This document shows positions 36,661 to 46,958 of a DNA stretch of 64,000 bases, piece by piece. The translations under genes were made by a program, and so were the position numbers. The DNA lies in the NCBI GenBank assembly GCA_022508505.1, contig JAFLVC010000001.1, positions 300,090-364,089 on the forward strand, written 5' to 3'. The stretch is from Clostridiales bacterium (GTDB lineage Bacteria > Bacillota > Clostridia > Christensenellales > Pumilibacteraceae). The notes beneath the pieces are model-generated. The model was not told the origin of the DNA. It saw only the letters and a program-made list of their open reading frames with translations, and did no database searches. Position 1 is the stretch's first letter. Every line of letters begins with the position of its first letter.

Positions 36661-37167
36661 ATGGCGGAAAACAGCGAAAATATGAATAGTCAACCGCTCT
36701 CGGACAAGCCGGAGGAGCGCGATGAAAAGTTTATGCGGCTCGCTATCGACGCGCTGAAAGACTGTCCTGCGGTCGAGGTGCCCGTCGCGGCAATCGTCGT
36801 AAACGGCGACGAGGTGGTCGGCGTCGGCGTAAACCGCAGAGAGACTGACAGCGACCCGACGGCGCACGCCGAGGTCGTCGCAATACGTGACGCCGCAAAA
36901 AAGCTGGGGCGGTGGAACTTGTCGGGCTGCGAGCTTTTCGTCACGTTGGAGCCGTGCGTCATGTGCGCGGGAGCCGTCGTGTACTCGCGGATTTCGCGCG
37001 TCGTGTACGGCGCGAAGGACGTTCGTTTCGGCGCGAGCGGCAGCGCTCTCGACATTACGGGGTGCGAAAAGCTGAACCACCGCGCAACCGTCGTCGGCGG
37101 CGTTTTGGAGGAGCAATGCTTAAAGCCCATTCAAGATTTTTTCAGGGCGCGCCGCGCGAAAAATTAA
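36661..37167 (+). CDS. tadA: tRNA(A34) adenosine deaminase TadA
   Basis: DPTAHAEVVAIRDAAKKLGRWNLSGCELFVTLEPCVMCAGAVVYSRI; SD GAGGAG. Confidence 0.93.
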   Translation: MAENSENMNSQPLSDKPEERDEKFMRLAIDALKDCPAVEVPVAAIVVNGDEVVGVGVNRRETDSDPTAHAEVVAIRDAAKKLGRWNLSGCELFVTLEPCVMCAGAVVYSRISRVVYGAKDVRFGASGSALDITGCEKLNHRATVVGGVLEEQCLKPIQDFFRARRAKN

Positions 37168-37259
37168 ATATACATTAAAATAGTGTTAAATGATTTTTAA
37201 CTGTGTTGACAACGCGGGCAAGCAATTCTATAATTAACAAAGAAAAGGAGAAAAGAAAA

Positions 37260-37553
37260 ATGATTATAGGCAGAGTTTTGAGCAGGGTAATAAACATCTT
37301 CACCGGTCTGTTCGCCATGGCGACGCTCGTTTTGATGTTCGTGTGGTATATCAACTACGCCGTCGGCGGACTTTTGCCGGCGAGCGCGCTGCATTCCTTG
37401 GAGAGCGCGCGAAACTACTGCATGCTCGTCGCGATATTCCTCGGCGGAATCGAGTTTACGCTCAAGCGCAACCTCATTTTCGCAATCATCTTTGCGTGCA
37501 TAGTCGCCGCCGTCGCAGGGTTTATGATTTACTACGACGTTTCGATTGCGTAA
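37260..37553 (+). CDS. Small integral membrane protein, unknown
   Basis: 97 aa with three hydrophobic segments; SD AAGGAG; promoter TTGACA(~37205)-TATAAT. Confidence 0.65.
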   Translation: MIIGRVLSRVINIFTGLFAMATLVLMFVWYINYAVGGLLPASALHSLESARNYCMLVAIFLGGIEFTLKRNLIFAIIFACIVAAVAGFMIYYDVSIA

Positions 37554-37881
37554 TTTCACATCCCCTCAGTCGTCGACGGCGTATGTATCGCGAGATGCGG
37601 ACTGCGTGCGGCTCTACGCCTGCTGTCAGTCTGACGCGCGCCTACGCCGTCACGGCTGTTCGTAATGATAGCTAATAATTATTGAAGCGCGAGATAGAGA
37701 TGCTCGCGCTTTTTAGATTCTTCGCTGACGCTCAGAATGACACCCAAAAATTACTGCACAATTCTTTTTGACAAGCAATTCCTCGGGCGTAACAAAAAAC
37801 GAAAAACGACAGTCCACACACGACGGTGAAAAAATTGTCTGTTTTTGCGTAAGTGTGCCGCGCCGCGAATATAGTGATAGA

Positions 37882-37909
37882 ATATGCACCTACAGGGAGG
37901 GGTGCATAT
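37882..37909 (+). promoter_or_regulatory. Hairpin ATATGCACC-TACAGGGAGG-GGTGCATAT placing the SD in the loop and the start codon in the stem
   Basis: 9-bp perfect inverted repeat; ATG of the downstream CDS at 37908. Confidence 0.7.
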
Positions 37910-39188
37910 GCATTTAAGTAAATCGCAAGCGGCGGTCATCACCGCGCTAAACGTAGTAATAGTCGCGCTCGTCGCGGTCGTGTTTTTGGTGCCGCTCGGT
38001 GGCGTTCCCGCTTCGGGGAGCGGCGACAAACTCCCGACCGGCGGAGAGACGCAAGAGCACGTCAAGCTTCGCGAGGCGTCGAAGGGCGCCGTGCCCGAAA
38101 TAATAAGGGAAACGCGGCTGATGGGAAACGGCGACGAGAGCGTCGTCGCCGTATACTTTCGCGGCGGCGTGTCGTACATATTCGGCAACGCGACGGTCAA
38201 GGGACTTGACTTCGACAGCTTCGGCGGGTTTTTGTGCCTTGTCGACGGCGCGGGCACCATACTTGTGTTTTCGTACTTCGACGGCGCGGTGAGCGCGGTT
38301 GGGGTTGTGGGCGGCGGCTATGCCGTCGGCGCGGGCAATAAATTGTATTTTGCGGATTACGAGGGCGCAATCGAGGTCGTGGCGGAGCTTGACGGCACGG
38401 CGCGCGAATTCCTTGCGGTCAGCCCCACTAAGCTTGCGGCGGTGACAGAGCTTTCCGAAAACTCGTTCAAGCTGACGGAGTACTACATCGAAGACGGGTG
38501 GAAGGCCGGCAACAACACTCGCATATATTCGATACGCAAGCTCAAGTATTTCGGTTGTTACGCCTTCGACGACTACTACGTCATTTCGGCGCGGGCGACG
38601 AGCGAGACGGGGTATGCCGCCGTCGCGTTCTTTTCGTTTAAGGCGGGCGGCATGCCGACCGAGTACTACGAGGGCGGCGCGGTGGAAAACGTGACGCGGC
38701 CGTTTGCCGTCATGCCGCACGGCAAAGAATTTTTTGCGGCGGTGACGCGAAACGGCAAGGCGGGTATAATCTCGCTCGACAATTCGTTCTCGCTGTTCCG
38801 CTCGATAAGCCTCGGGCTCGAGGCGGCGAATGCGCGGCTTTTTAACGTCGGGGAAAAGTGTTACGCCTGCTTTTTCGCAAGCGGCGGCGCGGTTACATAC
38901 GACGTCGACGACGAGCTCGGCTGCGCAAAGCTCGACGCGTGGGACGGAATGGAAATAGATCGCGTGCTTTTATTTGGCGAGCCGACGGCAGTGGGGAATA
39001 AGAACGGCGGCGCGGTGATTGCTCCGCTTTCGGGCAAAGCGATTGAACTCGACACCCAAAACGCCGTGTTTTACGGCGGGTTTATGAGCGCCGACGGTTA
39101 CACCTTGGTTATGTCGGCGACGGGCGGCGGAGCACTTTCCAAGCCGACCGCGGGAAGGGACGTGTATGTAATTACGGTGCGGAGATAA
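37908..39188 (+). CDS. Hypothetical membrane-anchored, possibly beta-propeller-like protein
   Basis: N-terminal TM (AAVITALNVVIVALVAVVFLVPLGG) then repeated short beta-rich segments; SD GGGAGG. Confidence 0.6.
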   Translation: MHLSKSQAAVITALNVVIVALVAVVFLVPLGGVPASGSGDKLPTGGETQEHVKLREASKGAVPEIIRETRLMGNGDESVVAVYFRGGVSYIFGNATVKGLDFDSFGGFLCLVDGAGTILVFSYFDGAVSAVGVVGGGYAVGAGNKLYFADYEGAIEVVAELDGTAREFLAVSPTKLAAVTELSENSFKLTEYYIEDGWKAGNNTRIYSIRKLKYFGCYAFDDYYVISARATSETGYAAVAFFSFKAGGMPTEYYEGGAVENVTRPFAVMPHGKEFFAAVTRNGKAGIISLDNSFSLFRSISLGLEAANARLFNVGEKCYACFFASGGAVTYDVDDELGCAKLDAWDGMEIDRVLLFGEPTAVGNKNGGAVIAPLSGKAIELDTQNAVFYGGFMSADGYTLVMSATGGGALSKPTAGRDVYVITVRR

Positions 39189-39223
39189 ACTCCGCACTTT
39201 AGATAAGAAATAAGAGATAAGGG

Positions 39224-39273
39224 GCACATCCCCTCAGTCAGCTTCGCTGACAGCTCCCCTACACAGGGGAGCC
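39224..39273. repeat. Family A palindromic repeat (second degraded copy 39280-39324)
   Basis: GCACATCCCCTCAGTCAGCTTCGCTGACAGCTCCCCTACACAGGGGAGCC. Confidence 0.88.
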
Positions 39274-39364
39274 AAAACAGTCCCTCAGTCGCCTAAAGGC
39301 GACAGGTCTTACACAGGGGTGCCAAATAAAGAGGAAGCGCCGAATTAAAAGAGTCGGCGCTTTT

Positions 39365-39495
39365 CAGATTCTTCGCTAACGCTCAGAATGACACAGTAGA
39401 GACATATCTACGCTGAATAGTCGTGTCGTAAAGAAGTGCACGGTTTTATTATGTCATCCTGAGCGAAGCGCGTCAGCGCGGAGTCGAAGGATCTG
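39365..39495. repeat. Family B MITE-like element copy 3
   Basis: CAGATTCTTCG...TGTCATCCTGAGCGAAGCG...CGAAGGATCTG. Confidence 0.85.
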
Positions 39496-39618
39496 TTTTC
39501 ACGTCCCATCAGTCTGCCATTCGAAGGTCGAGATTTTAGAGAGTGCGGCGCGGAGCGCACCGCAATTATCCATTATTATCTATTCAATATTCATTATTCA
39601 TTTAGCCGCAACGCGCGC

Positions 39619-40650
39619 TTAGCCGTTTGCGGCGCCCAGCATTTCCTTTATAATCTTGCATATTTTGTCGGTGCCGTCGGCGTGGATTTTGCTCATAGCC
39701 TCTTTGTAGCGCATTCTGTTTGCATACAGCTTTTTGACGACGGCGGGGAGTGAAGCGAGCTCGGCTTCGCGCACCACCTCGATCGCGCCCTTTTCTTTAT
39801 AGTACTCGGCGTTTTGGATTTGGTCGCCGCGCGACGCCTTTTCGAGCGGAACGCACACCGTCGGGATTTTGAGAGCAATCAGCTCGGACAGCGCGTTCGC
39901 GCCGCCGCGCGAGACGGCGACGTCAATCGAGGCGTAAAGGCTCGGCATATCGTAGCAAAAGCTCATGGATTTGTACCCGACCTGCGGCGGCGCGCCATCT
40001 TTGTTCTTTCCCGTAAGGTGTACGACGAAAAAGGTTTTCAGTAGCTCCGGGAGCGCCTCGACGACTGCGGCGTTTAAAGTCGCCGCGCCCGACGAGCCGC
40101 CCATGACGAGAAGCACAGGCTTTCCGCAGCTATCGAGCGGCATGCTAACGCCCCGGTACAGCTTTTTGTCGAGCGGCGTGCCGACGTACTCGCCGTTTTT
40201 AAAGCGGTCGGCGCACGGCTCGAACGCGCACAGAATCTTTTCCGCTCGGCGCTTTGACAGCTTTGTAACAATGCCCGGCGTCATGTCGCTTTCGTGGGCG
40301 AGGACGGGAATGTTCAGCTTTTTGGCGGCGAGGACGACGGGAAGTGCGGCGTACCCGCCCTTGCTGAAAACGAGGTCGGGTTTTAGCTCGCCGAGCGTTG
40401 CTTTCGCTTCGCGCACGCACTTATTCAGTTTAAACGGCACCGAAAAGTTTTTGAAAAAAGCGTCGCGGCGAAGCTTTACCGCATCGACGCGGTAAAACGG
40501 AATGCTCCGCTTCCCGCATAACTCTTTTTCCATGCCGTCGCCGCCGAGGTACACGCAGTCGTATCCACTTCCGAGCGCGGAGATTATCGCGAGGTTGGGC
40601 ATGACGTGTCCCGCCGTTCCTCCGCCCGCAAAAACGATTTTTTTCTTCAT
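39619..40650 (-). CDS. murG: UDP-N-acetylglucosamine--N-acetylmuramyl-(pentapeptide) pyrophosphoryl-undecaprenol GlcNAc transferase
   Basis: KIVFAGGGTAGHVMPNLAI...DLVFSKGGYAALPVVLAA...VSRGGANALSELIALKIPTVCVPLEKASRGDQIQNA. Confidence 0.97.
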   Translation of the reverse strand: MKKKIVFAGGGTAGHVMPNLAIISALGSGYDCVYLGGDGMEKELCGKRSIPFYRVDAVKLRRDAFFKNFSVPFKLNKCVREAKATLGELKPDLVFSKGGYAALPVVLAAKKLNIPVLAHESDMTPGIVTKLSKRRAEKILCAFEPCADRFKNGEYVGTPLDKKLYRGVSMPLDSCGKPVLLVMGGSSGAATLNAAVVEALPELLKTFFVVHLTGKNKDGAPPQVGYKSMSFCYDMPSLYASIDVAVSRGGANALSELIALKIPTVCVPLEKASRGDQIQNAEYYKEKGAIEVVREAELASLPAVVKKLYANRMRYKEAMSKIHADGTDKICKIIKEMLGAANG

Positions 40651-40790
40651 TGTCGCTCCTGTTTTTTAGGCTTACACCTTTTAATATTATGTGCAAAGCG
40701 GGAAAAATGTCAGCACAAAAATTCATGCTTGACAAAAGCTTTGCCTTGTTGTAAAATGTCTGCGGGAGCAAGCGCCCCTCGGAGGAAAAG

Positions 40791-41693
40791 ATGGAAGAGC
40801 TTATCATGCGCGACGGAAAGCACGTCGCGGTGCGGTACTGGGAGGAGGTCAAGTCCCCGCGCGCCGCAATCGTGCTCGTTCACGGCATGTGCGAATATAT
40901 TTCTCGGTATGACGATTTTTGCCGTTATCTAAACGACAACGGATATTACGTTATGGGCATGGACAACCGCTCGTTCGGCGACACCGACAAGGACGAGCCC
41001 GGCAGGGGTTACGTCGGCATGTTCGAGGACACCGTCGACGACATAGCGGAAGAGGTGACTGAAGCGAAGCGGCGGTGGCCGAATTTAAGCGTGTACGTAA
41101 TAGGCCACAGCTACGGCAGTTTTTTGGTACAGAGATTTATCGAAAAGTACCATGCGGAGGTCGACGGAGCGATTCTCAGCGGCTCGGCGCTTCAGAGCGG
41201 GCTTATGCTAAAGCTCGGCAGCTTTCTCGCCAACCGCAAATACAAAAAGCACCGCGACGAGCCGGGCAAGCTGTTTGCGAGCATGACCTTCAAGTCGTAC
41301 GACAAGCGGTTCAACGAGGGCGAAAACGCCTGGCTCAACCGCGACAAGGAGGCGGTCGCAAGGTATAACGCCGATCCGCGTTGCCACTTTACCGTGTCGA
41401 ACGGATTTTATAAATCTATGTTCGACGGGCTTAAGATCACCAACAAGGAGAGAAACCGCGTTCCGGCGGCATTTCGGCTGATGATAGCGTCGGGCGAGGA
41501 CGACGGCGTGGGCGGCTACGGAAAGCTTGTCAAAAAGCTCGTCAAATCGTACGAGAAAAAATGCGGTCTTTCGCCGCGGCTCAAATTGTATGAGGAAGGT
41601 CGGCACGAGATACTCAACGAGCTCAACAAAGGCGTCGTGTACGAGGATTTCGTAAGCTTTCTCGACGACTGCGAAAACGACAAAACCAAATAA
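40791..41693 (+). CDS. Alpha/beta hydrolase (lysophospholipase-like)
   Basis: AIVLVHGMCEYISRYDDFCRYLNDNGYYVMGMDNRSFGDTD...VYVIGHSYGSFLVQRFIEKY...EGRHEILNE. Confidence 0.93.
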   Translation: MEELIMRDGKHVAVRYWEEVKSPRAAIVLVHGMCEYISRYDDFCRYLNDNGYYVMGMDNRSFGDTDKDEPGRGYVGMFEDTVDDIAEEVTEAKRRWPNLSVYVIGHSYGSFLVQRFIEKYHAEVDGAILSGSALQSGLMLKLGSFLANRKYKKHRDEPGKLFASMTFKSYDKRFNEGENAWLNRDKEAVARYNADPRCHFTVSNGFYKSMFDGLKITNKERNRVPAAFRLMIASGEDDGVGGYGKLVKKLVKSYEKKCGLSPRLKLYEEGRHEILNELNKGVVYEDFVSFLDDCENDKTK

Positions 41694-42151
41694 TGTTTAA
41701 TATAGTTTTGGTCGAGCCCGAAATTCCGCAGAACACCGGAAACATATCGCGCACCTGCGCGTGCACGGGCGCGGCGCTCCACATAGTAAAGCCGATGGGA
41801 TTCGAGATTACCGACGCCAAGCTCAAGCGCGCGGGGCTCGACTATTGGGACAAGCTCAATCTGACGTACTACGAAAACCTCGATGACTTTTTCAAGAAAA
41901 ACGAGGGCGGCAGATTTTTTTACCTGTCAAAAAAGGCGAAACACCGCTATACCGACGTCAAGTACAGAGACGGCGATTTTCTCGTTTTCGGCAAGGAGAC
42001 CAAGGGCTTGCCCGAAAGCTTGATAATCGGAAACGACAGCGCCCTGCGTATTCCCATGGCAAAGGATTTGCGCTCGCTTAACCTAAGCAACACCGTTGCT
42101 CTTGTTCTGTACGAGGCGCTTCGGCAGACGGGTTTCGACGGGCTGATTTAG
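41693..42151 (+). CDS. trmL: tRNA (cytidine(34)-2'-O)-methyltransferase
   Basis: MFNIVLVEPEIPQNTGNISRTCACTGAALHIVKPMGFEITDAKLKRAGLDYWDKL...FGKETKGLPE. Confidence 0.95.
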   Translation: MFNIVLVEPEIPQNTGNISRTCACTGAALHIVKPMGFEITDAKLKRAGLDYWDKLNLTYYENLDDFFKKNEGGRFFYLSKKAKHRYTDVKYRDGDFLVFGKETKGLPESLIIGNDSALRIPMAKDLRSLNLSNTVALVLYEALRQTGFDGLI

Positions 42152-42200
42152 CTCGATACAGTATAAAACCATAACCCAAGATTTTTTTGTAAAAAAACGG

Positions 42201-42229
42201 TTGAGAAAAAATCGGGTTTGTGATATAAT
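42201..42229 (+). promoter_or_regulatory. Promoter of the topoisomerase operon
   Basis: TTGAGA(42201)-17-TATAAT(42224). Confidence 0.75.
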
Positions 42230-42361
42230 TGAAAACGGTAAAAATCGCGAGAAAGGTTGAGGTCGATTGACGACAACGCAATCGAAAAATCAATCTGCGA
42301 TTGTGGTAAAAATCGCAAGAAATATTGACATTGTAAAGAAGAATTAAGGAAGGAAGGATTC

Positions 42362-44314
42362 ATGTCAAAATCTTATAACGCAGGTGATATAAGAGTTCTC
42401 GAGGGGCTTGACGCGGTCAGGCTCCGCCCCGGCATGTATATAGGCACTACGGGCGTAAAGGGACTTCATCATATATTGTGGGAGATAGTCGACAACTCCA
42501 TCGACGAGGTGTCAAACGGCTATGCGACGAGCATAACGGTAACCATTCACGCCGACGGCAGCGCTTCCGTCGAGGACGACGGCCGCGGCATTCCCGTCGA
42601 CATACACCCCAAGCTCGGCGTGTCGGGCGTAGAGGTCGTATTCACGCAGCTTCACGCGGGCGGCAAGTTCGACACGAGTAACTACGCGCACTCGGGCGGT
42701 CTGCACGGCGTGGGCGCGTCGGTCACGAACGCGCTTTCGGAGTGGCTCAAGGTCGAGGTTTACAAGAACGGCACGACGTACCGCATGGAGTTCGAAGCGC
42801 GCGAAATAAACGGCGAGGTCAAGGGCGGAATACCCAAGTACCAGCTTATTGATACGGGCGAAAAGACGGATAAGCACGGAAGTAAGGTTAGGTTCAAGCC
42901 GGACAAGCGCGTGTTCGAGACGGTTATTTTTCAATTCGACATGATATCGCGTCGGCTCAAAGACCTCGCGTTTTTGAACAAGGGCGTCAAGATAAAGCTA
43001 ATCGACGAGCGTACGCCCGTTGGCGACGGCTACCGCTCGCTCGAATACTGCTACGAGGGCGGCATAATCGACTTCGTAAAATACATCAACGAGGCGAAAA
43101 ACCTTCTTTACGCCGAGCCCATATATTTAAAGGGCGAGAAAGACGGAATATCCATGGAGCTGTCCTTTCAGCACACAGACGCGTACACCGAAAACCTGTT
43201 CTCGTACGTCAACAACATTCCGACGACGGAGGGCGGCACGCACGAGACCGGCTTTAAGGCGGCGTACACCAAGGTCATGAACGACTTTGCGAGGCGCGTC
43301 GGCATGCTCAAGGAAAAGGACGCAAACCTTCTCGGCGACGACTACCGCGAAGGTCTTACCGCCGTACTTTCGGTGCAGATGACAAACGTCCAGTTCGAGG
43401 GCCAGACAAAGACCAAGCTCGGCAACCCGCAGGCGCGAATAGCTATTGAGGCGATTGTGTCGCAGCTTCTTGCCGAATACTTTATGGACCCCGCGCACGA
43501 GGCGGTGGGCGACACCATTCTCAAAAAAGGCATGCTCGCCGCAAAGGTGCGAGAGGCCGCCCGCAAGGAAAAGGAAATCACCCGCGCAAAGAACGCGATA
43601 GACAACTTCAACCTCGTCGGAAAGCTCACGCCCTGCACGGGTAAAAAGCCGGAGAACAACGAGTTGTTTATCGTCGAGGGCGACAGCGCGGGCGGAACGT
43701 GCAAGCAGGCGCGCGCTCGGTCGTACCAGGCCATTCTGCCGCTTCGCGGCAAGCCACTCAATGCCGAGAAAAAGCGCATCGACCAAGTTCTTGCCAACGA
43801 GGAGATACGAACGCTCATTTCTGCGCTCGGCTCGGGGATAGGCGAGGACTTTAACGTGGACAACCTCAACTACCACAAGGTAATCATTCTGTCCGACGCC
43901 GACGTCGACGGCTACCACATCCGCGCGATACTTTTAACATTCTTCTTCAGGTACATGAAAGACCTCATTACCGACGGCCACGTCTATATCGGACTTCCGC
44001 CGCTTTACAAGATAGAAAAGGGCAATCAGGTCGAGTACGCGTACGACGACGGTGCGCTCGCCGAAGCCAAAACGCGGTTCGGCAAGGGCGCGTCCGTGCA
44101 GCGCTACAAAGGTCTCGGCGAGATGAACGCCGATCAGCTTTGGGAGACGACCATGGATCCCGAGCGTCGTGCGCTCATGCAGGTTACTATCGAGGACGCC
44201 GCGGAAGCCGAAAAGCTTGTGTCCGTACTCATGGGCGACGCCGTCGAGCTTAGGCGAGAGTATATTATAGAGCACGCCGACTTCAACAAAGTCGACACCT
44301 TTAAGCCGCTGTAA
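42362..44314 (+). CDS. Type IIA DNA topoisomerase subunit B (GyrB/ParE family)
   Basis: [73 protein letters not shown]. GyrB versus ParE not resolved. Confidence 0.95.
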   Translation: MSKSYNAGDIRVLEGLDAVRLRPGMYIGTTGVKGLHHILWEIVDNSIDEVSNGYATSITVTIHADGSASVEDDGRGIPVDIHPKLGVSGVEVVFTQLHAGGKFDTSNYAHSGGLHGVGASVTNALSEWLKVEVYKNGTTYRMEFEAREINGEVKGGIPKYQLIDTGEKTDKHGSKVRFKPDKRVFETVIFQFDMISRRLKDLAFLNKGVKIKLIDERTPVGDGYRSLEYCYEGGIIDFVKYINEAKNLLYAEPIYLKGEKDGISMELSFQHTDAYTENLFSYVNNIPTTEGGTHETGFKAAYTKVMNDFARRVGMLKEKDANLLGDDYREGLTAVLSVQMTNVQFEGQTKTKLGNPQARIAIEAIVSQLLAEYFMDPAHEAVGDTILKKGMLAAKVREAARKEKEITRAKNAIDNFNLVGKLTPCTGKKPENNELFIVEGDSAGGTCKQARARSYQAILPLRGKPLNAEKKRIDQVLANEEIRTLISALGSGIGEDFNVDNLNYHKVIILSDADVDGYHIRAILLTFFFRYMKDLITDGHVYIGLPPLYKIEKGNQVEYAYDDGALAEAKTRFGKGASVQRYKGLGEMNADQLWETTMDPERRALMQVTIEDAAEAEKLVSVLMGDAVELRREYIIEHADFNKVDTFKPL

Positions 44315-44334
44315 TAGGAGATACGTTCGCAATT

Positions 44335-46776
44335 ATGGAACAGGAAAAACAACCTACCAAGTTGATATTACAATCTATGGAAGACGTCATGCGCGACTCG
44401 ATGATTCCGTATTCGGAATCGGTTATTCTCGACCGCGCACTGCCGCGCGTCGAGGACGGGCTCAAACCCGTTCAGCGGCGCATACTGTACACCATGCACC
44501 AGCTCGGCATCACGCCGGACAAGCCGTACAAAAAGAGTGCGCGTATCGTCGGCGATTGCTTGGGTAAGCTTCACCCGCACGGCGACACTTCCATTTATCA
44601 GGCGATGGTCAGAATGGCGCAGCCTTTCAACATGGGCGCGATCCTCGTCGACGGGCACGGCAACTTCGGCTCGGTGGACGGCGACGGCGCAGCCGCCATG
44701 CGTTACACCGAGGCGAGGCTTACGCCGCTCGCGTTGGAGCTTCTCCGCGACATCGACAAAAACACGGTGCGCTGGTCGTGGAACTTCGACGACTCTATAA
44801 CGGAGCCCGACATGCTGCCCGGGCGGTTCCCCAACCTGTTGGTAAACGGCGCGACGGGAATTGCGGTAGGTCTTGCGACAAACATTCCGCCGCACAACCT
44901 CATGGAAGCGATTGACGGCGTCGTAGCGTATATCGACAACCCGCGCATATCCTTGAAGGACATGATGAAGGTGGTCAAGGGCCCCGACTTTCCGACGGGC
45001 GGCGTAATCATTCCTACCGAGCTCGCGCAGGCGTACGAGACGGGCAAGGGCAAGATTCAGATTCGCGCAAAATTACACATCGAAAACGACGGCGACAAAA
45101 AGATAATCGTCATCGACGAGCTGCCTTACGGCGTAAACAAGGCTCAGCTTTTGGAGAGCATAATCAAGGTGCGCGAGGACAAAAAGGGCGTGCTTTCGGG
45201 CATAACCGACGTCGTCGACGAGTCAGACCGCAGCGGCACGCGCGCCGTTATCAAGGTCAAGCGCGACACCAACCCCAAGGAAATCATCGCCGCGCTGTTC
45301 AAGCACACCAACCTTTCGATTAACTTCTCGTTCAACATGGTCGCGATTGCCGACGGCAAGCCGCAGCTCATGGGGCTTCTCGACATAATAGCGTACTACG
45401 TCAACTACCAGCGCGACGTCGTTTTGCGCCGCAGTAAGTACGAGCTCGAGGCGGCGAGAGAGCGCGCGCATATTCTCGAAGGCCTCGTCATTGCGGTCAG
45501 AAATATCGACGAGGTCATAAAGATAATCAAGCAAAGCCCCAACACGACGGCGGCTAAGGACGCGCTCCGCAAGCGCTTCGACCTGTCCGAGGTGCAGGCA
45601 AAAGCGGTGCTCGACATGCGCCTTGCCCGTCTTACTCACCTCGAGATATTCAAGCTCGAAAAGGAGCTTGCCGACGTCAGGAGCGAGATTGCAAGGCTTG
45701 AGGCGATTGTCGCATCCAAAAGACTCCAGATGGAGCTCGTCAAGACCGAGCTTCTCGGAATACGCAAGCAGTACAAGGAAAACCGCAAGTCGGCGATTGT
45801 CGATTCGGTCGAAAAGTACGTTGTGCCCAGCGACGACGAAAAGCCGACGTTTGAATACATCGTCACCGTCAACGGCTACCGTCAGATCAAAAAGATGCTC
45901 GTCAAAAACTTCACCATGGCGACAAAAGACTTTACCGACAGCTCGACGCTCAACGAGATATGCTCGAACATCGTCAAGGCAAAGTCAACCGACCGCATCA
46001 TGTGCTTTACCAACCTCGGCAACTGCTACAAGATGGACGTCGAGAGCATTCCCGACGGCAAGTGGCGCGAAAAGGGCGGCGACCTCAAGTCGATTGTTGC
46101 AGACGCACTTGACGGCGAGTTCCCCGTGTACATGCGTACGATTGAGGAAAAACTGCCAAAGGGCAACCTGCTGTTCTACACTCGGTTCGGCCTCATCAAA
46201 AAGAGCGCTTGGAGCGAATACGGCGTAGTCAAGTCGGCGTTCGGCGCGACCAAGCTCAGAGACGGCGACGAGGTCATCGCGATAGAGGAAGAGGTCGAGG
46301 GGAGCTCGCTGATGTTCGTCACGCGCGACGGCATGTGCCTCAACGCCGACATGTCGGACGTTCCCGCGCAAGGCCGTATTGCGACGGGCGTAAAGGGCAT
46401 TGCGCTTGCCGACGGCGACGAGTGCGTCATGATATCTCAGGTAAACGGCGACGGCGAGATAGCGCTTCTCACCGACACGGGTTTTGCAAAGCGCGTTCTC
46501 GTGTCGCAGATAGACGTCATGGCCCGCTACCGCAAGGGCATAAAGATAATCGACTTTACCTCTAAGTCCAAGTACGACAACGGCAGTAGGATTGTCTACG
46601 CCGCATGCGTGACGATGCCGTTCAAGGTGGTGCTCAGCGTGGACGACGATTACCTGACCGCATTCTCCACCGAAAACTTCAGCATAGAGAACCGCACGCA
46701 TATAGGTAAGCCCCTCCTTAAAGGCAAGCACGTTATATCCGCCGGCTATGCGTACAACGACAAACTCAAGAATTGA
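44335..46776 (+). CDS. Type IIA DNA topoisomerase subunit A (GyrA/ParC family)
   Basis: [62 protein letters not shown] catalytic Tyr. GyrA versus ParC not resolved. Confidence 0.95.
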   Translation: MEQEKQPTKLILQSMEDVMRDSMIPYSESVILDRALPRVEDGLKPVQRRILYTMHQLGITPDKPYKKSARIVGDCLGKLHPHGDTSIYQAMVRMAQPFNMGAILVDGHGNFGSVDGDGAAAMRYTEARLTPLALELLRDIDKNTVRWSWNFDDSITEPDMLPGRFPNLLVNGATGIAVGLATNIPPHNLMEAIDGVVAYIDNPRISLKDMMKVVKGPDFPTGGVIIPTELAQAYETGKGKIQIRAKLHIENDGDKKIIVIDELPYGVNKAQLLESIIKVREDKKGVLSGITDVVDESDRSGTRAVIKVKRDTNPKEIIAALFKHTNLSINFSFNMVAIADGKPQLMGLLDIIAYYVNYQRDVVLRRSKYELEAARERAHILEGLVIAVRNIDEVIKIIKQSPNTTAAKDALRKRFDLSEVQAKAVLDMRLARLTHLEIFKLEKELADVRSEIARLEAIVASKRLQMELVKTELLGIRKQYKENRKSAIVDSVEKYVVPSDDEKPTFEYIVTVNGYRQIKKMLVKNFTMATKDFTDSSTLNEICSNIVKAKSTDRIMCFTNLGNCYKMDVESIPDGKWREKGGDLKSIVADALDGEFPVYMRTIEEKLPKGNLLFYTRFGLIKKSAWSEYGVVKSAFGATKLRDGDEVIAIEEEVEGSSLMFVTRDGMCLNADMSDVPAQGRIATGVKGIALADGDECVMISQVNGDGEIALLTDTGFAKRVLVSQIDVMARYRKGIKIIDFTSKSKYDNGSRIVYAACVTMPFKVVLSVDDDYLTAFSTENFSIENRTHIGKPLLKGKHVISAGYAYNDKLKN

Positions 46777-46795
46777 AACGCAGTTTAACACTCAA

Positions 46796-46822
46796 AAGCT
46801 CGGATTTTTTCCGAGCTTTTTG
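46796..46822 (+). terminator. Terminator after topoisomerase subunit A
   Basis: AAAAGCTCGGATTTTTTCCGAGCTTTTT. Confidence 0.8.
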
Positions 46823-46958
46823 TATATTGCTATAAAAAACGGCAATTTGCTTGACAATAATAGTATGATACTGTAAGATATACCAAAAGGGGAGTACCCT
46901 GATTTTTTCGTGCGCTCTTTTTTGCGGAAAGGTCGGGTGCTTCGGGTGAAATCAACCA

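Noticed and set aside
46888-46958. AAAAGGGGAGTA motif upstream of the flippase-like gene, resembling the yybP-ykoY Mn riboswitch opening
   Set aside because: Only the short GGGGAGTA hallmark is present; the leader is ~70 nt and lacks the GC-AAGACCTTT closing part and three-way junction. Infernal with the yybP-ykoY model would be decisive.
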